Assembly: GCA_013180565.1 (NCBI GenBank)
Contig: QBUN01000274.1
Coordinates: forward strand, 1 to 6,078
Source of the DNA: Candidatus Methanophaga sp. GoMg3.2
GTDB lineage: Archaea; Halobacteriota; Syntropharchaeia; Alkanophagales; Methanospirareceae
DNA: 6,078 nt
Reading direction: 5' to 3'
Below are positions 1 to 4,971 of the stretch, piece after piece. Under the pieces are notes generated by a model. The model was not told the origin of the DNA. It worked only from the letters and a program-made list of their open reading frames with translations, and made no database searches. The position numbers and the translations under genes were made by a program. Each line of letters begins with the position of its first letter. The first letter of the stretch is position 1.

Positions 1-390
1 ATATTAGTCAACCCCCCAGGATCGAAAATAAGTGTCGCATTCGCGCGAAAGCCCACGCTTCCATTGGGATTAGCATACATTGCAGCCATGCTCGAGCAAT
101 CTCATAGCGTAAAGATTCTCGACAATTACTTAGAGAATTTGAACGAAGAACAACTAAAGAAAAGAATATCTTTAGTGAAGCCAGAAATAGAGGGAATAAC
201 TTCAGATAGTTTCTCATTTTCCTCTGCTGTTGAGATCGCTAATGCTGTAAAAGAGGTTGATAAAAGCATAATAACCGTGATAGGGGGTCCTCATGCAAAT
301 GTATTCTTAAAGATGCCCCAAATAGGGCTTCATCCCAAAAGTCAATGTAGACCAAGGCAACACCCTGCAGATTATCTCAGGCGGGGGTAA
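1..390 (+). pseudogene. Cobalamin-binding (radical SAM-type) protein, 5' part, interrupted by an IS
   Basis: The frame is open from the first base, so the true start lies upstream; the ATG at 64 is internal. The visible protein begins ILVNPPGSK and continues through LGLAYIAAML, KPEIEGITSDSFSFSSA and IITVIGGPHAN. This order (LVNPP at strand 1, PLGLAYIAA helix, VIGGPH before the fourth strand) is typical of the N-terminal B12-binding domain of BchE/HpnP-like radical SAM proteins, which perform methylations, cyclisations and other modifications in lipid, pigment and natural-product pathways. The usual DxHxxG loop is not evident: the region reads VKILDNYLENL, so B12 binding is doubtful. Resident sequence ends at 324, where the IS5-family element begins; codons 109-129 are IS sequence ending in TAA at 388-390. 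No radical SAM CxxxCxxC motif is visible. Domain family is fairly confident, exact function unknown. Confidence 0.65.
325..340 (+). repeat. Left terminal inverted repeat of the IS5-family element
   Basis: GGGCTTCATCCCAAAA, a perfect complement of 1533-1548. Similarity falls away immediately inside this block. The 7-bp target duplication CCAAATA sits directly outside at 318-324. Confidence 0.9.
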
Positions 391-462
391 GCTATTTCTT
401 GTTGAAGAGCATATACACTAATCGGGGGATTTCGGGAGTTCCTTACCAGTGCCAATTTGGAA

Positions 463-1422
463 TTACTGGCAACTTACCCAAAGGGGGATTCCCAAATCCT
501 TTGCTCTTTCAATGTAGAGCACTCTTTTAATGTTATACGCCAACACTTTTATTGCGAGTTCTCTCCGCTTTAGCCAACCTTTTATGCTTTTGATGTCGGG
601 ACCAAAACACCTTTTGATGCATGAGAACACAGCCTCTACAATGCTTCTTACGTGATACTCGTCCATCCATTCGTCTGGATTGTCCGAATATGCCTCGAAT
701 GATATTTGCCATGCCGGATATCCCTTCGCCTTACCCGTAGCGTTTGTCTTGAAGTGGAGGAAAGGTTTCCCCCCTTTGTCCGCCACCGCTTGACAGTTAA
801 CGCGAGAGGAATACGCTTTATCGCCGGCAGCCTTGCGAATGCGGGGTAAATCTCTGATCAGCCGTTTGAATTGCTTTGCATCGGCGCCTTTCCAATCCGT
901 TGTTATGAAATGCCAGATTATCTCCGTATCAACGTCAATGACGATGTGGAGCTTGAGATAATCTTTTTTCTCTGATTTGCGCTTTATTCTGATGTCAAAC
1001 CACTTACTGCTCGTTTTAAGGCTAAATCCAGAGCTGTCCACTGCGACGTCCATGCCTCTTCGCCTCATTTGAAATGTAACAAGCCTTGAAATCAGCCGAA
1101 TGTACGACATAGACATTTTCGGCATTCCTCTCGCTATAACACTATGTCCCGGCAGTTGTTCGATGTCGAGGCGTTGCGTTGCGAGCGTGTTTGACTTGAA
1201 GTATGCTTCTATGCCATCGTACGTCTTACAAAGCGATACTTTCATCAAAACACAGACGGCGACGATTCGTGGATCCCAGCATGGACGACCGAACGAATTG
1301 CATTCCCATGGAGCGTTTGCTGTCCTTACTGCACCGATTAGGGACAGGAGAATAAGCCTCTCGAAGTCACGATTTACTTGGTTGGCGACCCGCGGAGAAA
1401 TTCTCTTCTTTGGCTTTCCCAT
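463..1422 (-). CDS. IS5-family DDE transposase
   Basis: A 319-residue transposase that would cut and paste its own element. The fold is the IS4-superfamily DDE type (DDE_Tnp_1). The catalytic triad reads D129 in VAVDSSGF, D201 in AAGDKAYSS and E263 in YHVRSIVEAVFSCIK. The last motif satisfies the Y-(2)-R-(3)-E-(6)-K signature (Y256, R259, E263, K270). The N-terminal ~100 residues hold the DUF772-like helical region (PRIVAVCVLMKVSL) usual in IS5 proteins. Length is normal and no frameshift or internal stop is seen. The ATG at 1422 is preferred because a TATA-like box lies about 25 bases upstream and no Shine-Dalgarno site is present, suggesting leaderless transcription. The gene opposes the host gene it splits. 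Stop codon is TAA. Confidence 0.93.
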   Translation of the reverse strand: MGKPKKRISPRVANQVNRDFERLILLSLIGAVRTANAPWECNSFGRPCWDPRIVAVCVLMKVSLCKTYDGIEAYFKSNTLATQRLDIEQLPGHSVIARGMPKMSMSYIRLISRLVTFQMRRRGMDVAVDSSGFSLKTSSKWFDIRIKRKSEKKDYLKLHIVIDVDTEIIWHFITTDWKGADAKQFKRLIRDLPRIRKAAGDKAYSSRVNCQAVADKGGKPFLHFKTNATGKAKGYPAWQISFEAYSDNPDEWMDEYHVRSIVEAVFSCIKRCFGPDIKSIKGWLKRRELAIKVLAYNIKRVLYIERAKDLGIPLWVSCQ

Positions 1423-1440
1423 ACTGAAATGTTAATGCAC

Positions 1441-1452
1441 AATTTTAAATAC
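1441..1452 (-). promoter_or_regulatory. Archaeal-type TATA box for the IS5-family transposase
   Basis: On the minus strand this reads GTATTTAAAATT, centred about 25 bases before the ATG at 1422. That places the expected start of transcription at or next to the start codon, so the mRNA would be leaderless. The sequence before the ATG (AACATTTCAGT) has no ribosome binding site. Inference from position and composition only. Confidence 0.45.
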
Positions 1453-1532
1453 GCCTCATTTCATATGCACGTCCCATGGTAAAAGAATGCTTTGGTAAAA
1501 ATCCGAAGGTTACGCTACTGAAGATCCCTTAG

Positions 1533-1548
1533 TTTTGGGATGAAGCCC
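1533..1548 (-). repeat. Right terminal inverted repeat of the IS5-family element
   Basis: TTTTGGGATGAAGCCC, the perfect complement of 325-340. The second target copy CCAAATA follows at 1549-1555. Between this repeat and the transposase promoter lie about 80 bases with no gene; a TGGTAAAA word occurs twice there (1478-1485 and 1493-1500). Confidence 0.9.
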
Positions 1549-1555
1549 CCAAATA

Positions 1556-1642
1556 GCAAAAGAATTTGTTGAAATGATAAAAGATATTTCTGGAAAAATC
1601 AATGACATTGAATTCGGGAGAAGCAAAAAAATTGATGAATAA
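1556..1642 (+). pseudogene. 3' end of the IS-interrupted cobalamin-binding-type gene
   Basis: Joining base 324 to base 1556 (element plus one target copy removed) keeps the frame: ...NVFLKMPQI continues as AKEFVEMIKDISGK and ends KKIDE with TAA at 1640-1642. The rejoined protein is only 136 visible residues (108 + 28), far shorter than a B12-binding radical SAM protein. The sequence after GGPHANVF does not look like the usual continuation of the fold. The tail resembles the last helices of sugar-nucleotide epimerases or other short C-termini, so the pre-insertion gene may already have been a deletion remnant. The tail overlaps the start of the following gene, consistent with one transcription unit. 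Confidence 0.55.
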
Positions 1643-2891
1643 AAGCAGAATCTTCGAAAATCACCCTCGTTTACACCAAATTGCCAGCAACTTACATCGA
1701 AGAATGCAATATCACCTACACAGAAAGAGAGGATTGAGCTGCAATTTACTTGAAGGTGTTTCAATAAAAGGCATTCTTGGGAGGGATAACAATTTAGAAG
1801 CCTTTTTTGGATATTATGATAAATCTCCATGGAGTTTCGATGATAAATATTACTTACTTCACATTCTGGATCGTAGACACAAAGACAAAGTTAAGATAGC
1901 CGTTTACAACTGTGAAAGTGGAGAGGTAGAATGTATTGATGAAAGTCCGGCTTTTAATTTCCAACAAGGAGCAATGCTTCGCTGGTTGGATAGAGAAAGT
2001 TATCACTGCATTTATAATACTGTAGAAGACAAAAATTTAGTGGCAAAAATCAGAGATGCCGTTTCTGGAGAAGAAATTAAAACAATTCCCCTGCCTATAC
2101 AAACAATCAATTTTGAAGGAACAGAAGCACTGACACTTAATTACAAGCGTCTTGACAAGATAATACCACAATACGGCTATGGAATCAATGTCAAAAACTT
2201 TTCAGGGGAAATGCCTTATGAGGAAGACGGTATATGGAAAATAAATTTAGAAACCATGAATTCCGAGATTATAGTTAACCTCGCCCGTTTGATTTCTCTT
2301 AACCATAACAAGACAATGGATAAGTCACAGCATAAAATAAATCACATAATGTATTCTCCTTCTGGGAAGAAATTCTCATTTATGCATAGATGGGTTGGAC
2401 CCTATGGGAGATTTCATAGATTATACACGGCCAATGCAGATGGGTCCAAACTTTATTGCTTATTCGACGAGTTGGTTTCTCACTGCTTTTGGCTGGACGA
2501 TGAACATCTTATAGCCTGGGGAATAAAGGAGCCGCTGGGGGGAAAATATTTCCTTCTAAAAGATATTTCCAATGACTTTGAGATCGTTGGTGCAGGTGTT
2601 TTAGATATTTATGGTGACGGACACCCACATGTTCATCCTAGTAAGGAGTGGATAGTTACAGATACTTATCCCAACAAGGCATGGAGTAGAGAATTATTAC
2701 TATATAATCTAAAAACAAATAAACTTTTTGTGGTGGGATCTTTTCTTTCATCCTGGAAATACACTGGTGCTTACCGATGTGATTTGCATCCAAGATGGAA
2801 CTCTGCTGGAACTAAAATCTCCATAGATTCTGTGCATGAAGGCTATAGAAATTCCTATATAATAGATATACCAAAATTTTTGATAGAGTAA
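1602..2891 (+). CDS. TolB/oligogalacturonate-lyase-like beta-propeller protein
   Basis: A 429-residue soluble protein with no signal peptide or membrane segment. It shows repeated propeller-blade motifs: FFGYYDKSPWSFDDKYYL (68-85), INHIMYSPSGKKFSFMHRW (246-264), LDIYGDGHPHVHPSKEW (334-350) followed by IVTDTYPN, then RCDLHPRWNSAGTKISID (392-409) and VHEGYRNSYIID. The blade pattern 'hPSGK.h.f' is that of WD40-like/TolB propellers, and GYYD-SP, DGH, TDTYP, DLHPRW and DSVHEG recall oligogalacturonate-lyase-like proteins. Similar proteins are often found in polysaccharide gene clusters, but lyase activity is not shown here. The start is uncertain: ATG 1602 gives the longest protein; ATG 1635 overlaps the upstream stop by 8 bases and has GGGAG 14 bases before it. 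It lies just downstream of the split gene, so the IS5-family insertion may reduce its expression. Confidence 0.75.
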   Translation: MTLNSGEAKKLMNKSRIFENHPRLHQIASNLHRRMQYHLHRKRGLSCNLLEGVSIKGILGRDNNLEAFFGYYDKSPWSFDDKYYLLHILDRRHKDKVKIAVYNCESGEVECIDESPAFNFQQGAMLRWLDRESYHCIYNTVEDKNLVAKIRDAVSGEEIKTIPLPIQTINFEGTEALTLNYKRLDKIIPQYGYGINVKNFSGEMPYEEDGIWKINLETMNSEIIVNLARLISLNHNKTMDKSQHKINHIMYSPSGKKFSFMHRWVGPYGRFHRLYTANADGSKLYCLFDELVSHCFWLDDEHLIAWGIKEPLGGKYFLLKDISNDFEIVGAGVLDIYGDGHPHVHPSKEWIVTDTYPNKAWSRELLLYNLKTNKLFVVGSFLSSWKYTGAYRCDLHPRWNSAGTKISIDSVHEGYRNSYIIDIPKFLIE

Positions 2892-2893
2892 GT

Positions 2894-3037
2894 ATGGAAA
2901 AACTTATGCGATATGCAGTTAGAAAATTTGAGAGAACTCCAGGCAGAATGTTCAGACGATTGATAGAAGAGATTAAAGGTGGCGAGTTCACGGTAAGCAC
3001 TCTGGTAAAAGGATTTAAATTTTATTTTTGGCATTGA
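2894..3037 (+). CDS. Small 47-residue protein or truncated gene start
   Basis: It begins with ATG two bases after the stop of the propeller gene and ends with TGA at 3035-3037. The product is basic and mostly helical in appearance: MEKLMRYAVRKFERTPG, then RMFRRLIEEIKGGEF and a hydrophobic end KGFKFYFWH. Tight spacing suggests translation from the same mRNA. I do not recognise the family. It could be a genuine small protein, or the first codons of a larger gene whose remainder was lost when the IS630-family element, now beginning about 20 bases further on, arrived. No cysteine clusters or other motifs are visible. Confidence 0.4.
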   Translation: MEKLMRYAVRKFERTPGRMFRRLIEEIKGGEFTVSTLVKGFKFYFWH

Positions 3038-3058
3038 GTTGCACAACTTTAAGTATAG

Positions 3059-3614
3059 TCAAGGACACAAATAATTGGACAAATCCAGTGAAAATGGTTG
3101 TTTATTCCAGTAGGATTTTAGTGAAGTTCGTAGTTCTTTTATAATATTATGGGTAGTATTAGCCGTTTTCTTTTCACGTGTCTGACGCCAGCACTCTTCA
3201 ACGGGGTCAAGATCGGCAGCACCTGTTGGCAAGAACATGTAATCAATTGTATCCTTGTTCTCTTTGAAATAGCCCACAGCAAGATTATTTTTGTGCCACG
3301 TTGCTCTGTCAAAAATGAACAACACTTTCTTATAACGCTTGTGCATCCTTTTTACAAATTTTAACACTTCCTCTTTAGTCTGACGACTCATTTCTTGGTA
3401 GTGAAACTTTCCATGCCATGTTAGAGCGCCGCCCACATTTATTGCCTCTTTCGAACCATTCATGTAGACAATTGGTGTCGTCCCTTTACGAGCCCAACAT
3501 GTACGTCTGTCCGCATCAATTGTAAAATGAGCCTCATCCATGCAGATAATCAAAATGTTTTTACCAAAACTTTCGCGTTTTTTTTAAACTGCTCTTTGAA
3601 CTCGTCAACTGTAC
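3059..3614 (-). pseudogene. IS630-family DDE_3 transposase, N-terminally truncated and frameshifted
   Basis: The 3059-3553 part encodes the catalytic domain: first aspartate in IICMDEAHF, then RRTCWARKGTTP, second aspartate in LFIFDRATWHKNN and the glutamate in DLDPVEECW, ending NYLCP with TGA. This is the IS630/Tc1 DDE_3 pattern. The stretch before it (STVDEFKEQFKKN, 3615-3577) is in another frame and joins by a -1 shift at an A-run, giving RESFGKNILIICMDE. The N-terminal helix-turn-helix half, over 100 residues in this family, is missing: the gene is cut at 3614 by the target copy of the IS481-like element, and beyond that element lies another transposase, not the missing half. No left terminal repeat could be fixed because the partner end is absent. 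Non-functional remnant. Confidence 0.8.
3577..3583 (-). other. Slippery heptamer A_AAA_AAC in the IS630-family gene
   Basis: Within an eight-A run the upstream frame reads TTT AAA AAA AAC, a classic X_XXY_YYZ site. A -1 slip continues as CGC GAA AGT and enters the catalytic frame exactly. Without slipping, the upstream frame stops at TGA 3552-3550. Programmed -1 frameshifting is known in some IS630 elements. A simple indel in the A-run of a decayed copy is the alternative. Confidence 0.5.
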
Positions 3615-3620
3615 TATAAC
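3615..3620 (+). repeat. Target site duplication TATAAC, left copy
   Basis: TATAAC abuts the left terminal repeat of the IS481-like element; the second copy is at 4972-4977 directly outside the right repeat. Six bases, perfect. The right copy covers the last bases of the downstream transposase gene (stop codon on the minus strand). Confidence 0.75.
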
Positions 3621-3632
3621 GGTTATTTTCCA
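3621..3632 (+). repeat. Left terminal inverted repeat of the IS481-like element
   Basis: GGTTATTTTCCA, perfect complement of 4960-4971. After a short variable part (AATAAA against CATAGA) both ends share GTAGGACA followed by a T-run. Confidence 0.8.
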
Positions 3633-3678
3633 AATAAAGGTAGGACATTTTAGCATACCTCTTTTTATCAGATTATGT

Positions 3679-4911
3679 TTAATCATATATAACATTTTTG
3701 ATTATAAACTCCGTTGATTTGACCTCTTTCAAAGACCCATCATCCAACTCGATATTAATCTTAAGAAGCTTTGATTTAAGATCCAAAACACAAAATACGA
3801 ACAAGTTGATTAGGTCTTTTGGCAATTTTATCTCATGCTTCAGAATGTCAATGAATCCGTATTCTTTATCACTGCCTTTATCGTTCTTTCGCCTCACAAT
3901 CCGTAAAAAATAGATTTTGTCCGCTTTGAATTGTTCGACACACTTATTTTCCAGATTCATGTCCTTGAAATCATCTATATACTTAATGTCCTTCGCTTTG
4001 AGTTCCGGATTATTTGAAACTAACCGCGAATATTTCTCATAAGCGACATTAAAATCCTTGATCTTGACATCAATCTCCTGTTCATCGCTGAATTGCAGTT
4101 TATTCCAGAATTTCGTTGAAAAGACGCTGTTAAATCCTTCCACCTCCCCGTTATTCCACGGGCTTCTCGGAGCTACGTACAAAGGATAAACGCCCAGATT
4201 AAGCAGGAAAAATGCGAGTTTGCCAATGTGTCTCTCGTGCGGCAAATTAGCCCCGAATGCGGAATCATTGTCTATTTTCAATATTTCCGGGATGGGGTGC
4301 GTCTTCCAGATCTCTTTCAATGCCGTTATCGTCTCTTCAGTAGTCTATCCCTCAATTCTTGTTACTATGCCCCTCTTTTCCGGGCGGATGTATTTGCATG
4401 AGAGGAAATTAATTCTGTTGTCAGAGCCTTTGAGATACCTCGGACCGATAAAATCAATGCTCATCATGGTTTTACCCAGTTTTGTCAGGGTATAATCAGG
4501 ATATTTCATGTATTTGCTCCTTCCTCTTTTCTTCTTTCCCAGGCTTTTTACCAGTCCCGCCTCATTCAATACTCTGCCTACAAAAGATATTGAGACACTT
4601 TTGTCTGTTTTGGCTTCATAATTTTTCTTGACTACATTAGAGCCGATGAAATAGCTGTTTTCTTTCTCTAAGTCTTTTCTTATATTTATAATTTGCTGTT
4701 TTGTTTCCGGCGTGTATGTTCTTGATTTCCCACTTTTCCAGCCTCTGTTGTCGCTTGATATTTCGCTTTCATCCATCTGCACCCATTTACCTACACTGTC
4801 TTTGCTTGCCAGTAAATACTTGGCTATTTTACGGTTACTCCAGCCCTTCTCGTGCAGTTCTTTTGCTTTCCTTCGTTTCAGGATTAATAATTCTTTTTTC
4901 ATTTCGGACAC
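3679..4911 (-). pseudogene. IS481-like integrase-fold transposase with an in-frame TAG codon
   Basis: A 410-codon frame (from GTG 4911; ATG 4902 is an alternative start) broken only by TAG at 4347-4345. Order of parts: N-terminal helix-turn-helix (ELHEKGWSNRKIAKYLLAS, ~18-36), a second DNA-binding region to ~135, then the rve/DDE core. The first aspartate (153) is in MSIDFIGPRY, the second (214) in LKIDNDSAFGA, and the glutamate (258) in SPWNNGEVEGF; about 150 further C-terminal residues follow. Codon 189 is TAG, between catalytic residues 1 and 2, with normal family-like sequence on both sides (TRIEG and TTEETITALKEIW). Either a CAG-to-TAG nonsense mutation has killed the gene, or TAG is read as pyrrolysine in this organism. 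The gene's own terminator is TAA. Confidence 0.85.
4345..4347 (-). other. In-frame amber codon (candidate pyrrolysine or nonsense mutation)
   Basis: TAG on the minus strand at codon 189 of the IS481-like transposase. The frame is open for 188 codons before and 221 after, with coherent domain sequence throughout. The next codons are ACT ACT GAA GAG. A single C-to-T change from CAG would explain it. Confidence 0.6.
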
Positions 4912-4934
4912 TTCTTTTACATATGCTTTCTTTT

Positions 4935-4944
4935 CCTATAAAAG
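4935..4944 (-). promoter_or_regulatory. TATA-like box for the IS481-like transposase
   Basis: The minus strand reads CTTTTATAGG inside the right end of the element, centred about 28 bases before GTG 4911. A transcript would begin almost at the start codon. An 8-bp inverted pair, GGACACTT at 4906-4913 and AAGTGTCC at 4942-4949, brackets the box and the start region, and the outer copy is also part of the terminal repeat. Transposase binding there could repress its own promoter. Inference from sequence only. Confidence 0.35.
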
Positions 4945-4959
4945 TGTCCTACTTCTATG

Positions 4960-4971
4960 TGGAAAATAACC
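4960..4971 (-). repeat. Right terminal inverted repeat of the IS481-like element
   Basis: TGGAAAATAACC, perfect complement of 3621-3632, followed directly by the second TATAAC copy at 4972-4977. Confidence 0.8.

Larger units (their letters stand above)
325..1548 (-). mobile_element. Complete IS5-family insertion sequence (1,224 bp)
   Basis: The element is bounded by perfect 16-bp inverted repeats (GGGCTTCATCCCAAAA at 325-340 and its complement at 1533-1548). It is flanked by direct copies of CCAAATA at 318-324 and 1549-1555; the match can be stretched to 9 bp (CCCCAAATA) because the element's own terminal bases are C-rich. It carries one transposase gene on the minus strand. Length, single ORF and a target duplication near 8 bp agree with the ISH1-like part of the IS5 family. 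All parts are intact, so this is probably a recent, potentially active copy. Between the left end and the transposase stop lie about 138 bases with no gene, including a weak imperfect hairpin at 446-469 (CCAGT...ACTGG around CCAATTTGG). Confidence 0.9.
3621..4971 (-). mobile_element. Complete IS481-like insertion sequence (1,351 bp)
   Basis: Ends are defined by GGTTATTTTCCA at 3621-3632 and its exact complement at 4960-4971. The similarity continues inward imperfectly through (A/G)GTAGGACA and a T-rich stretch (3640-3652 against 4939-4952), so the effective inverted repeat is about 30 bp with mismatches. TATAAC flanks both sides. The only gene is a minus-strand integrase-type transposase with one in-frame TAG. 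Removing the element rejoins sequence between the IS630 remnant and the 4971-6078 transposase, so this is the youngest of the three. Family assignment rests on the transposase. Confidence 0.8.

Noticed and set aside
8..217. Minus-strand 69-codon frame opposite the cobalamin-binding gene
   Set aside because: It is antisense to a frame with clear family motifs, and its product shows no recognisable pattern.
446..469. Possible terminator hairpin at the end of the IS5-family transposase
   Set aside because: Stems of only four to five pairs, no T-run follows on the minus strand, and it overlaps the stop codon; too weak to call.
1100..1435. Plus-strand frame inside the IS5-family transposase
   Set aside because: Antisense shadow of a complete DDE transposase gene; no domain features.
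1510..1830. Minus-strand 106-codon frame across the IS end and start of the propeller gene
   Set aside because: It spans the IS border and runs antisense to the better-supported plus-strand genes.
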